64,000 nucleotides of DNA from Lepidurus packardi. Its lineage: Eukaryota; Arthropoda; Branchiopoda; Notostraca; Triopsidae. Shown piece by piece: positions 46,335-55,701 of this stretch (position 1 is its first letter; each line of letters starts with the position of its first letter). Where the stretch lies: assembly GCA_023053545.1 (NCBI GenBank), contig JAKZAN010000111.1:1-64000 (forward strand). Reading direction: 5' to 3'. Made by a program: the position numbers and the translations under genes. The notes under the pieces were generated by a model. It did no database searches. It saw only the letters and a list, made by a program, of their open reading frames with translations, and was not told where the DNA came from.

Positions 46335-48365
46335 ATGGCTTTATGTTGCTTTCCACTTGATGCTCAATTTAATCAAGACCATTACCGCCTTTCGTTGGGA
46401 AGTTTAATCCAATATGAAGATCAGTTGACCATAACCAGCTCAAAATGGACACTCGTAGCTGACGTCGATCTAACAACTTACGACCAAATTATCGAACACC
46501 TTGACCAGTACTTGCATACATTCACGCCATTCCCCGTTGAATTCAACATTACCGATATCCACGAAATCTCCATTCTAGGGAAAACTCAAACCGTTCACAT
46601 TTCGAACATAAAAAATCTGCAAGCCCAAAGTCTAACCGCCCTTCTTAATATGACAGTTACAAAAGAAAACAACCTGTTCCTTAGAGATCTACAAGAGATG
46701 AAAAACAAACTTCAAAACATCCGGCAAACTATTACGACCAACAAACGCGATAAACGTTTCGTATTAATTCCCGGTGCAAGCAAAGTACTCCATTTCCTTT
46801 TTGGTACCGCCGGTGACGACGATCTTCAGGCTATCAATGAGCAGGCAAATCAAATGACGAAAAAATTGACTAGCATCGCTCACATTCAAGATTTACAAGC
46901 ATCTCTCATTCAAACCACCCATGAAGAGGCCCTCCGAAACAAAAACACCATAAAAAATATTACGGAAGCTATTAAAATCATCAGCACAACAATAGATCAA
47001 TATCACAAGGAAACAGACCATTCACTCGAAAACATATTACAATTAACCACCGCTAATGCCGAAATCCAGATCAATTTAAAATTCGCTAATAATCTACTCC
47101 AGTGTCTAAATGACGATCTAACACTTATCGCAACTGGAAGACTACCCAAACAATTGATACCTCCCATAAAATTAATCCCAATACTTGAAGAAATAGAGAA
47201 CAGATTACCTACAGGTTGGACCATAATGACAAACTCTAAAACCACTAATTTTTGGACACTGTATAGCTCAGCAGGGATCAAAACTATTTCCACAAGCAAC
47301 GGCTTACGACTTTTCATTGAAATTCCGATCAGCCCTCATTTCTCTGAATTTGAACTTTTCCGACTAACCCCATTTCCAACCCCAATTCCGGACACAAACA
47401 CTTACTCCCTCCTCAAAACCACTGTCAACTATTTAGCCGTTTCCTCTGATCGCAAAAACTTTATGGAATTTGAACAAACCGATTTAACGTCCTGTTTACG
47501 TCTTGACAAACGTTGGTGTTTAGCTCAAAATCCGATCATCCTCCAAGCATCCAGTAACTCGTGCTCAATCTCGCTTTTCTTAGCCGACAACATAGCCATT
47601 AACAAATTTTGTGAAATTAATATTATTCGTCGGAGCCGAATTTTCCTAAAACCGATAGGAGACAACAAGTGGTTGTACTCCTCTCCAATCAGTTTTCAGA
47701 CTAATTTGTTATGCCCATTTTCAAACATCAGTATGCGAATTGCCGAAAGAAAAGTCGAACTAGCCGGTGTTGGATTACTTACGTTGCCGCCGAAATGCTC
47801 ACTGCAAGCTCCAACTTTTACAATTCCCGCAAGTTTTACCGGACAATCCACTCTTTCCGCCAACACCCCAAATATTACCCAAATCTCATTGACCCATCTT
47901 TTATTAATGACTAACTTAACCCCGTTCGACCACTCGCTGTTTCCCGAAGTCAAGAACTTATTGAAGAACGTGGACCAACATGAAGACTGGGAGATCCCGT
48001 CTAGGAAGATGCAGATGGCCCTAACAAAGCAGACTACGCTCTTTTTGGACGACAAAAGCGAGATAGAACATCAATTTAATGGCCGAATAGAGACGATAAT
48101 GATCATTGGGACTGCCATTTGTTTAAGCTTGACCACAGGCATGATCATAGGCGGGTACCTTATTTGGAAAGCTACCAGAACGAGCAACCCCGTTGCTGCT
48201 GACTTAGAACACCACCCAATGACCACCCGAATCACGGAATTGATTATGGAAATTGAAGTCCTAAAGATAAGACAAGACCAACTGAAACAATTTTTGGAAG
48301 ACGAATTGAAGGCCGCCAAACGAAAAGTAGATGACATAGAACGACAAATAGACCGAAAAACTTAA
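46335..48365 (+). CDS. Envelope-like glycoprotein of element 2 (F-like)
   Basis: Uninterrupted frame of 676 codons in the position of a Gypsy/errantivirus env. A hydrophobic leader surrounds the first ATG (TVVTLMALCCFPLDA, partly upstream of it), and an acceptor-like TTTATAG lies about 30 bp before the ATG, as expected for expression from a spliced RNA. A basic furin-like site (KRDKR, residues 137-141) is followed by a conserved-looking FVLIPGASKVLHFLFG segment, as in the DUF3609/baculovirus-F-like family. Heptad-like helical segments follow, then a membrane span near residues 588-611 (IMIIGTAICLSLTTGMIIGG) and a charged cytoplasmic tail. Several N-x-S/T sites are present. It is the only gene of element 2 without visible damage. 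Old endogenous copy; function in this genome is unknown. Confidence 0.85.
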   Translation: MALCCFPLDAQFNQDHYRLSLGSLIQYEDQLTITSSKWTLVADVDLTTYDQIIEHLDQYLHTFTPFPVEFNITDIHEISILGKTQTVHISNIKNLQAQSLTALLNMTVTKENNLFLRDLQEMKNKLQNIRQTITTNKRDKRFVLIPGASKVLHFLFGTAGDDDLQAINEQANQMTKKLTSIAHIQDLQASLIQTTHEEALRNKNTIKNITEAIKIISTTIDQYHKETDHSLENILQLTTANAEIQINLKFANNLLQCLNDDLTLIATGRLPKQLIPPIKLIPILEEIENRLPTGWTIMTNSKTTNFWTLYSSAGIKTISTSNGLRLFIEIPISPHFSEFELFRLTPFPTPIPDTNTYSLLKTTVNYLAVSSDRKNFMEFEQTDLTSCLRLDKRWCLAQNPIILQASSNSCSISLFLADNIAINKFCEINIIRRSRIFLKPIGDNKWLYSSPISFQTNLLCPFSNISMRIAERKVELAGVGLLTLPPKCSLQAPTFTIPASFTGQSTLSANTPNITQISLTHLLLMTNLTPFDHSLFPEVKNLLKNVDQHEDWEIPSRKMQMALTKQTTLFLDDKSEIEHQFNGRIETIMIIGTAICLSLTTGMIIGGYLIWKATRTSNPVAADLEHHPMTTRITELIMEIEVLKIRQDQLKQFLEDELKAAKRKVDDIERQIDRKT

Positions 48366-48430
48366 TCCCACCCACCTAGCCCATAAGAAAACCTGTACTA
48401 CGGGACGTAGTCCCTCAGAGAAGAATGCGA

Positions 48431-48954
48431 TGTGGAGAACGATCATTTTAAACTTAATCCCGATGACTAAGCTAGACCACATTTCGCTGACCACATTTTG
48501 ACAATATTTCGCCGACTTATAATTCTCAGCTCATATCCAGGATGCCGTACGTCAGATCACTAGCTAATTTCCTTCTCACGCATCCGGTCCATCCGAACAT
48601 TCCCTCAGTTTATAATTTAGCCCATTCAGCAGATCCCACGCCAAACATGTATATAAACGCTTGTTCTCCCCCGCTAGAAAGGTGGTCGCGCTCAGTCGCT
48701 CTCAGTCTCTCGCTATTTGTTACGCTCCCTTTTTCTCTCTGCCCAGTTAGTATAAGTTATAGCTCACCGAATCTTGTTAAAACGTTTTGTGACGTATGGA
48801 CGACCCAGTGAAATTATTGACTTAGTGACACGACTTGTACCGACGAAAATATTGAATAAAGTTGTACGGTATTTTACCGTTGAGCGAAAAAAGAACTCAC
48901 AGCCTTCCGCCCAACCGCTCAAAACAATTTAATCGCCCAAAACAGTTTCCTACA
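48431..48954 (+). mobile_element. 3' LTR of Gypsy element 2
   Basis: Begins TGTGGAGAACG after the purine-containing stretch CAGAGAAGAATGCGA and ends CCTACA. A TATA box (TATATAAA, 48650-48657) and AATAAA (48855-48860) fit U3-R-U5 order. Length is 524 bp. Only its first 22 bp survive in the left LTR, so divergence cannot be used for dating. Confidence 0.82.
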
Positions 48955-48958
48955 TAGA

Positions 48959-49409
48959 ATTTGTGTCCCAATTAAAAAAGAATCTTCTTGATGTATATAA
49001 AGTAGCTCAGAAAAATTTAAACGTTTCTTACGGAAGACAAAAGGATCAAAATAAACTTGTTCATGGACAAAAGATCGTGGTCGGCGATAGAGTATTGCTG
49101 AAGTCCTTCCCTAAAAGGGGAAAGTTTGTGAAGTTTCACCGGTAATTGAATTTTAACAGTGTAAAACCTTATTTTGCCTCAGGATATGACAATAAGTGTC
49201 TTCCTCAAAGTGGAGATGTACCCCAAATCGAAGGAGCTACAAGGGTGGAGAGACAACCTGAACAAAGACAACCTGAACCGGCGAATGAAAGACATGAAGA
49301 GACCAACACCGATATGACGGAATGGGTTGTGATATGGGATGATATCGAAGACGATGGCGACGCATCATCCGGAACCGAAGTCACCGCAGAAACCCAGCAA
49401 CTTGCTAAT
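48959..49409 (+). pseudogene. Gypsy element 1 integrase C-terminal part, resumed
   Basis: Resumes element 1 in frame after removal of element 2: a basic segment (NLNVSYGRQKDQNKL), VVGDRVLLKSFPKRGKF and SVKPYFASGYD, the usual end of a Gypsy integrase. A TAA at 49143-49145 interrupts it. The frame then continues into a Gln/Glu-rich tail until element 3 cuts it at 49409. Confidence 0.82.
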
Positions 49410-49630
49410 TGTTATGTTTCCATTATAAGTTGTACCCTGTAACAGATGGCTCTGTTAGACAGTATGGAGCCGGTGCACCCTGTCAATACACACAGTCAGC
49501 ATTGAACCTTCAACCTACGTACTATCAGTTTACTGCTTGCCTCACTTTCTCTCATATTGACTTCCCTGCACTCTACTTGGCTTACCCCTTTACTTTGCGA
49601 CTACTATACTGCTGACTCTGCTTCATAACA
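49410..49630 (+). mobile_element. 5' LTR of Gypsy element 3
   Basis: TGTTATG..ATAACA, 221 bp. A primer-binding-site candidate (TGGCGACGAGGATGGG) starts eight bases later at 49638. Confidence 0.93.
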
Positions 49631-49876
49631 AGTATTTTGGCGACGAGGATGGGATTTTTTTTGACAGTGTCGGTTGTCATCTGGGGATTTTTGCATGTGG
49701 ATTTGCTTTGACGAGGCTGATCGAACTACGCAGTCACCTGAGTTCCTTGCCCTACCTTGCCGGAGGCAACTTCAACTGCGCCGTTCACCGTGCCAGTTCA
49801 TCTCGGGTGAGCTCGTTCTTTTTGTTTTGTTCCATTCCCTTTTCGTTTTCGCGACTTGCCGTTACCTGTTGACGTC

Positions 49877-52800
49877 ATGGCTACATCCGTCGCAGCTGCA
49901 AGAACCAACCCAGCTTCGTCTGCGGTTTCTGCTGGTCGGGTTTTGGGAAGTATCGAGCCTTATGTACAAGATAGCAACTGGCGTATATACTTAAGCAGCT
50001 CTGCCAGTTTTATATCGCCAACGGCATTGTTGACCCTGAGCAAAAGAGGGCTTGTTTTTTTCCATTGGTTGGCGACTTCGCTTGTCAAACGCTTTGGAAG
50101 TTATGTTCACCTGCTGAGCCAACCTCGAAATCTTTCGAAGAGATTTGCGATATCTTAAATTCACATTTCGTCGAATCGACAATAGAAATAGCAGAACGTT
50201 TCAATTTTTATAAGAGAACTCAGAAGCAAGGGGAATCGCTCAAGGATTTTCTTGTCGAGCTACGCATGTTGTCTCGCGACTGCAATTTTGGCAGTTTCCT
50301 GGAGTCCGCGTTGCGAGATGCTTTCGTTGTAGGCCTTCATGACGTAAATGTCCAAGGCAAGCTTCTCTCAGAATCGGATTTAACGTTGAACAGGGCATTT
50401 CAATTGGCTGCGTCTCTTGAAAACGCTAAGTCGAAAGACCAGCAAATGTCTTTAGCGGGCGCAGTTAACGCTCTACAGAAGAGTTTAGAAGGCGGAGCCT
50501 TCTTTAGTAAGTTGGATCTTTCGCAAGCTTATTTACAGCTTTCCCTTGCCACTGAATCCCAACCGTTGACAACAATCAACACCCAGTGGGGTTTATATCA
50601 ATACTGCAGATTACCATTCGGAATTGCTTCTGCTCTAGCGAAGTTCCAAAAATTCATGGATGAATTACTTCGTGACCTGCCCTTTGTTGAATGCTACCTG
50701 GATGACATACTTGTATCCGGGACTACGAAGGAAGAACACAAAAAACGGGCAGAGGAAGTTCTTAAACGGCTGCAAGAGGCCAATGTTAGATTAGATTTGT
50801 ACAAATGCTTTTTCGGACGGACTGAAGTACCATATCTGGGGATCATTGTTTCTGCAGACGGATTGAAAACAGACCCGTCGAAAGTACGTGCCGTTTCAGA
50901 AGCGCCCAAGCCCAAGAATGCAAAAGACATCAAATCCTTCCTGGGCTTGGTTCAGTATTATGGAAAGTTTATAAAAAACTTAGCCACACTGGCGGAACCA
51001 TTGACCGCACTGACCCGACAAGGTTGTAGTTTTCATTGGGGACATCCTCAAGAAGAAGCTTGGAAAAGACTGAAGCAAAATCTCAGCTCCCAGCAGGTTC
51101 TGTGTCACTATAACCCGACTTTGCCGATTCGCTTAGAGTGTGACGCGTCGTCCGTAGGAGTCACTGCTGTCTTGTCACATCGGTTCCCAAATGGAGACGA
51201 GCGTCCTGTTGCGTATGCCTCCAAAACACTGTCGAAAGCCGAGAGAAACTACCCCCAAATCGAGCGCGAAGCTCTTGCCATCATTTTTGGGGTTTCGCGA
51301 TTCCACGAATATTTGTTCGGGAGGAGTTTTACACTGGCAACGGACCATAAACCGTTGCTCTCGATCTTGGGTCCCAAATCTGGAGTTTCCGCAATTGCTG
51401 CAGCACGTATGCAACGTTGGGCTTTAAAACTGACGGCCTACACGTACGAAAGGGAATTTCGTCGGTCGGAAGAGAACGCAAATGCGGATGCCCTCTCAAG
51501 ATCACCATTACCCTACACCTCCGTGGATTATGCGGCCATGGCTGCCAGTTGTTGTAACCTAGGAATTTTGGAGGGCTTACCCCTTACGTTCGAAAAATTA
51601 TTGCGAGAACAAAAGCAGGATCCACTACTCGGCCAAGTTCAAGGTTTCGTTAAGAGTGGTTGGAAGACCGGTAAGATTCCTGTTGAATTAAAACCGTTTC
51701 ACATGCGGCGTTTTGAGTTGTCGCTGGAAAACGACGCCATCCTCTGGGGACGTCGTGTCGTAGTTCCTTCAACGTTACGTAACGATGTCCTTACCTTATT
51801 GCACGAAGGACATACTGGTATTGCATGCACCAAATCCATGGCACGGAGTAAATTTTGGTGGCCTGCAATGGATCAAGAGATAACTAGGTTGGTTGGAAAA
51901 TGTCCTCAATTCAAGGTAGCAGTGCGATCCCCAAACCAACTCAAAGATGCTGCTTGGCCAACTCCCAAAGGACCATGGCAACGTTTACACGCAAACTTTG
52001 CGGGCCCTATAGAGGGAAAAATGATATTTTTGCTCATGGACGCTTACACCAAATGGCCAGAAGCCTTTGTGGTCCACACTACTACAACGGAAGCGACGAT
52101 TGAAATCTTGCGCTCCATTTTTGCGCGTTTTGGGCTGCCTTCCGAGCTCGTGACCGATAACGGGCCTCAGTTTACGTCAGAGGAAATGGCGGTTTTTGTC
52201 AAGCAGAATGGGATTAGCCATTTGATGGGGGCGCCTTACCATCCCCAGACGAATGGGCTAGCCGAACGTTTCGTCCAATCCCTAAAAACCAGCCTACGCA
52301 AAGCTAGCCAAGATTCCTTGTCACTGCAAGCGAAACTGTCAAGATTTCTCTTCGGTTATCGCACAACACAGCACGCTTCCACGGGGAAATGTCCAGCAGA
52401 AGTTTTGTTGGGCTATTCCCCCAGAACCAAGCTGGACCTACTTCTGCCAAGCAAACCCACTGCTTTCGACGTTCCCTCTCCTACGTCTAGCGCCGAATAT
52501 TCCCAAGGAGACACGGTCATGGTTCGGGATTTCCGCAAAGGTTACCCCAAGTGCCAACAGGCCATGATTGCCCGGCGTCTCGGAAAGTACCTTTACGAAG
52601 TCCGAGTAGGAGACTCGCTTGTGAAGCGCCATTGGGACCAGATAAGAAGAAGCGACGAAGGAAACGAGCTGGACGAAGCGGTCGTCGAAGTGTTCCGTCC
52701 ACCATTTCCCCAAGCCGTCCAGCCTTCAGCTCCGCATACTAATAAGCCTTTGTTTGAACAGGTTGCTCCTCAAGCAGACCAGGTGGCGGCCCCTGAGAAG

Positions 52801-52956
52801 GTGTTTGATGGTCCGCCTGCGGTTCCAGTTGAGCCTCAGTCGCAGCAGAAGTCACCAGAGGCGCCCGTTCCCCGCATCCGGTTGCCTAACAATCCGGTGG
52901 AACCCAGACGTTCGGAACGATTGAAGAACAGCTCGAAGAAGCTAGATTACACTTAA
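49877..52956 (+). pseudogene. Element 3 gag fused to RT, RNase H and integrase
   Basis: Gag starts at ATG 49877 (MATSVAAARTNPAS), but a one-base frame change near 49995 moves it to the frame that then stays open to 52956. Gag (RFNFYKRTQKQGESLKDFLVE, LRDAFVVGL) ends near 50470 and joins reverse transcriptase directly at LEGGAFFSKLDLSQAY, so knuckle, protease and the RT N-terminus are deleted in frame. RT keeps YLDD (VECYLDDILVSG). RNase H shows ECDASSVGV and ATDHKPL. Integrase has HEGHTGIACTKSM but the last zinc cysteine position reads F (CPQFKV). Its first catalytic Asp reads N (HANFAGPI), while D (VTDNGPQF) and E (NGLAERFVQS) remain. Such a copy should be unable to move by its own proteins. 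Confidence 0.88.
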
Positions 52957-53025
52957 ATGATGTGTTGTTTTGTAAACGGTCGTGGGTGTATCATTTGGGG
53001 GTTTTTCAGTTACGGGGGAGGAATT

Positions 53026-53246
53026 TGTTATGTTTCCATTATAAGTTGTACCCTGTAACAGATGGCTCTGTTAGACAGTATGGAGCCGGTGCACCCTGTC
53101 AATACACACAGTCAGCATTGAACCTTCAACCTACGTACTATCAGTTTACTGCTTGCCTCACTTTCTCTCATATTGACTTCCCTGCACTCTACTTGGCTTA
53201 CCCCTTTACTTTGCGACTACTATACTGCTGACTCTGCTTCATAACA
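53026..53246 (+). mobile_element. 3' LTR of Gypsy element 3
   Basis: Same 221 bp as 49410-49630, preceded by a polypurine tract (ACGGGGGAGGAA, 53012-53023). Confidence 0.93.
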
Positions 53247-53251
53247 CTAAT

Positions 53252-53335
53252 GACCATTCGGGGTTAAGTGGTGGCTCTGCGGAAGTGTTCTCGCGTAGGC
53301 CTGCACGGTTAATAAATCCGCCAGAACGATTATAA
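53252..53335 (+). pseudogene. Last codons of Gypsy element 1 pol
   Basis: After removing element 3 the frame of element 1 continues into 27 codons ending with a typical Gypsy pol terminus (RRPARLINPPERL) and TAA at 53333-53335. Confidence 0.75.
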
Positions 53336-53395
53336 TATTTGGAACCTGGACGGTCACTTGGGATTAGATAATGAAAATTTTATGAAGGGAGAGAG

Positions 53396-53602
53396 TGTAG
53401 TATAGATATATATATATTTTAAATGTTTTGCTATGCTGTGTTGATCGAATGTCGTGGGGTTTAGCAAGTGGCTTTGTCTTCGAGTGAATGTTGCGTTAAC
53501 TTTCAAATAATTTCTAGGATGTTGCAAATTAACTTACACTGGTACAAATAATCTGACTCTGGGGTCAATAAAGTTAGTTGTAATTCAACCTTGCATCGCA
53601 CA
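53396..53602 (+). mobile_element. Probable 3' LTR of Gypsy element 1
   Basis: A purine tract (GAAGGGAGAGAG) precedes TGTAGTATAG at 53396. An AATAAA lies at 53567-53572 and the sequence reaches CGCACA at 53602. The 5' LTR is missing, so both limits are inferred. Confidence 0.55.
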
Positions 53603-54162
53603 CAAATTTACACTAGTAACCGGAATCGATTCTGCACTTCTAGAGTTGGCTCCTCGGCCTCCTCCTCTTCTGTTATCAAAAACGCTTCTGAATCTGGTAC
53701 TTTGGTTGTGCTCTCCTGCACCTCCATGTCTTGTGTTACCGGAGGTTCTAACTCCAGAGTATTCAAATCTGTGTCTACACCGGTTGGTTAGTCCTTCGAC
53801 CCGTCATTCTCTTCTACTACTTTGCCAAAGGGTTCAAGAGTTGCCGATGTACTATGCCCTTCTCCCACTGTTCGACAATCTGCGTTAGCACTGTTAACGA
53901 CTAAAGGCAATTTTAAGTCAAAAGGCAAAAAGGCACTAAAAGGCAAAAAGGCACTAAAGGCAAAACTTAATTTTAAGTTCCAGGTCTTGTTGTACTTGTC
54001 GATATCAATGCACGCTAACTCTTCTTCTTTCACTCCGTACTCCTTCATTAATTTTTTATGGAAAAAGGAATGGGATGGTAGGTCGTTCCACGGTAACTGT
54101 GCTATGTTAATGAAAGCCGTGTTCAATCGAGATAATTTTGGACCAATTCCCGTGTTATCCAT
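53603..54162 (-). pseudogene. Unidentified acidic protein fragment, probable retroelement ORF
   Basis: The minus-strand frame from ATG 54162 (MDNTGIGPKLSRLNTAFINI) runs to TAA at 53788-53790 and continues in the same frame as an acidic stretch (TEEEEAEEP) ending near 53603 in QNRFRLL. An internal tandem repeat (AAAAGGCAAAAAGGCACT type, 53920-53965) encodes alternating FSAFLPF. Asn-Arg-Phe-x-x-Leu endings occur in some LINE ORF1 proteins, but I cannot assign the family. Confidence 0.35.
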
Positions 54163-54477
54163 TTTTTTTTATAGAAAGTAGAAGGAAAAGGATCAAAAAT
54201 TAAATTTGAAATAAAGGCTGAAAAGAAAAAAAAGCCAGGGTATCTGTTTTGAAAACAACAAGGAAAAAGGCACGAATATGAGAATACCCGACTTCACCTG
54301 TGTGAGTTCAAACGGGAAGAAAAGAACAAACAGGGTATGGCCACGTGCTCGATACCTCCTGTGTGAGTTCGAAACTGAGAGAAAAGGGGAAAACAAAGGG
54401 GGAGGGGATTTAACCAGACTATCTGGATTATGTGGCTGGGATCTGCTTAATGACAGCTTGCTGGAAAGAAAGGAAGA
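54163..54477. other. Non-coding stretch
   Basis: Nothing recognised apart from a repeated short phrase, CCTGTGTGAGTTC, at 54298 and 54359. Confidence 0.4.
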
Positions 54478-55029
54478 AGTAGCTTGAAGTACAACCGTGT
54501 ACGTAACCTTTCGTACACAGTAATAGTCAGAACTGTGTTATTTCGGTACCAAAATAGGGATATGTGTACCATCAATGGCTCCAACACACTGGGGCAAGTT
54601 TCTCCTCTGAAAGCTCGATACAATTTCTTGCAACCGGTCACCTTTAGGTATTGTTATTATAGAGTACCCTAGGAGAACAACCAGGGCGTCGCAAGTTTCA
54701 TGGATGCTGTTGTTTTTTCTTGCACCAAAAATGGTAGCCAGAGACCGAAATTCGATATTTGTTCCTAGGCGCCATAGCGTGAGGGCAACTTGTTTTTCAC
54801 CAGAGATGGGTACACAGAAGTTGGTTTTCTTTTTGGTTAGGTTTTCTCGCAGGAGATCACAAATGTACTGGAAAGTGCGTCGCGTTACACGGATGTTGGT
54901 TTTCCATTCTTTGTCAGTCCAGGTCTTGTTCATGATCTCCGTCCAGAAAGTTTCCGTCCTGTGAATTTTACGAAGTGATCGACGAGCAGCTTTTATTGTC
55001 AAGATTTCTAAAGCCAGGGTGAATACCAT
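54478..55029 (-). pseudogene. PIF/Harbinger-like DDE transposase, N-terminal fragment
   Basis: Minus strand from ATG 55029. A helical N-terminus is followed by a segment like the Harbinger HTH region (VALTLWRLGTNIEFRSLATI; the downstream FG..KSTV motif reads FGARKNNSIHE, so it has decayed) and the first catalytic Asp block (QCVGAIDGTHIPI). A TAA at 54535-54537 follows. The same frame then reads DYYCVRKVTYTVVLQ, matching the usual DYYNRKGYHSxxLQ stretch, before homology is lost near 54478. The second half with the remaining D and E is missing. Confidence 0.75.
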
Positions 55030-55130
55030 TTATCATTTGAGTGCAATACAGCGATTCATTGTCTCTGATTACAAGTAATATAGATTCCAACCATAACCCG
55101 ATTGAATAGTACATGTGCCTATAGAGCGTT
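55028..55130. repeat. 103-bp direct repeat, copy 1
   Basis: ATTTATCATTTGAGTGCAAT to ATAGAGCGTT. It recurs at 55424-55526 with a two-base difference (ATAG against ATCG). It starts at the ATG edge of the Harbinger fragment. Confidence 0.9.
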
Positions 55131-55423
55131 TGCCAAATTCACCAGTGGCATCTAGTGAAGCGCATGTAAACTATGGATCCGCCATCTTGCGCAATAAAAC
55201 TCCCTAGTCCTTTAAGGTTCAGTGTAGTAGTTCCTATTCAGTGTAGTAGTCCATATTTCATTCCTAATTTAAAGGTATTACTTTGCTGAAAAGTCCATAA
55301 CCATTTTTTGAAGAAAAAGAAATATAGATGTTTCGTCCATCATTCAATTTATTTATTTAAAGAAAACGCACGTTGCAATATTCCAAACACTTTGTTTTTG
55401 TTTACAATTTTGAGTGAAGTAGT
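55131..55423. other. Spacer between the two 103-bp repeats
   Basis: 293 bp of AT-rich sequence without a gene. It contains a small internal repeat TTCAGTGTAGTAGT (55221 and 55239). Confidence 0.5.
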
Positions 55424-55526
55424 ATTTATCATTTGAGTGCAATACAGCGATTCATTGTCTCTGATTACAAGTAATATCGATTCCAACCATAACCCGATTG
55501 AATAGTACATGTGCCTATAGAGCGTT
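55424..55526. repeat. 103-bp direct repeat, copy 2
   Basis: Near-identical to 55028-55130 and 396 bp away from it. It lies about 176 bp before the KDZ gene start. Confidence 0.9.
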
Positions 55527-55545
55527 CAACACATTATCAGACGGG

Positions 55546-55601
55546 ATCCTGTGCGAAACCACAGGATCGCCTTGCACTCATCCTGTTCATACGCACAGGA
55601 T
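55546..55601. promoter_or_regulatory. Four alternating ATCCTGT motifs upstream of the KDZ gene
   Basis: ATCCTGT at 55546 and 55580 and its reverse complement ACAGGAT at 55561 and 55595. The outer pair extends to ATCCTGTGCG / CGCACAGGAT, a 10-bp inverted repeat. This may be a hairpin, a transposase-binding array or a promoter operator; no function is shown by the sequence. A second small repeat, GACTTTGTTTTGTTT, occurs twice at 55640 and 55666. Confidence 0.5.
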
Positions 55602-55701
55602 TATATACCCACAAGTTTCGCTTCAGCGCGGGATCACGTGACTTTGTTTTGTTTGCGTTTCACGCGACTTTGTTTTGTTTACGTACGTAAAATTTTTTGT
55701 C

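Larger units (their letters stand above)
42076..48954 (+). mobile_element. Gypsy element 2 (envelope-bearing), inserted in element 1
   Basis: Boundaries: a 22-bp LTR remnant (TGTGGAGAACGATCATTTTA.., 42076-42097) on the left and a complete LTR starting with the same 22 bp at 48431 on the right. Flanks are CAGA (42072-42075) and TAGA (48955-48958), a 4-bp target duplication with one change. The rest of the left LTR, gag and protease are missing, so a deletion removed the region between LTR position 22 and the protease-RT linker. Excising 6883 bp (insert plus one flank) restores element 1's frame. The presence of an envelope-like gene suggests an errantivirus-like lineage. Confidence 0.88.
49410..53246 (+). 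mobile_element. Gypsy element 3, youngest insertion
   Basis: Complete at both ends: 221-bp LTRs (49410-49630 and 53026-53246) that I read as identical, flanked by a perfect 5-bp duplication CTAAT (49405-49409 and 53247-53251). It sits in the C-terminal tail of element 1's pol. At 3.8 kb it is shorter than a full Gypsy because zinc knuckle, protease and the N-terminal part of reverse transcriptase are missing. Identical LTRs mark it as the most recent event in the nested set. Confidence 0.95.

Noticed and set aside
53591..53888. Plus-strand serine-rich frames
   Set aside because: Opposite-strand reading gives a longer, more protein-like acidic sequence; no motifs on the plus strand.
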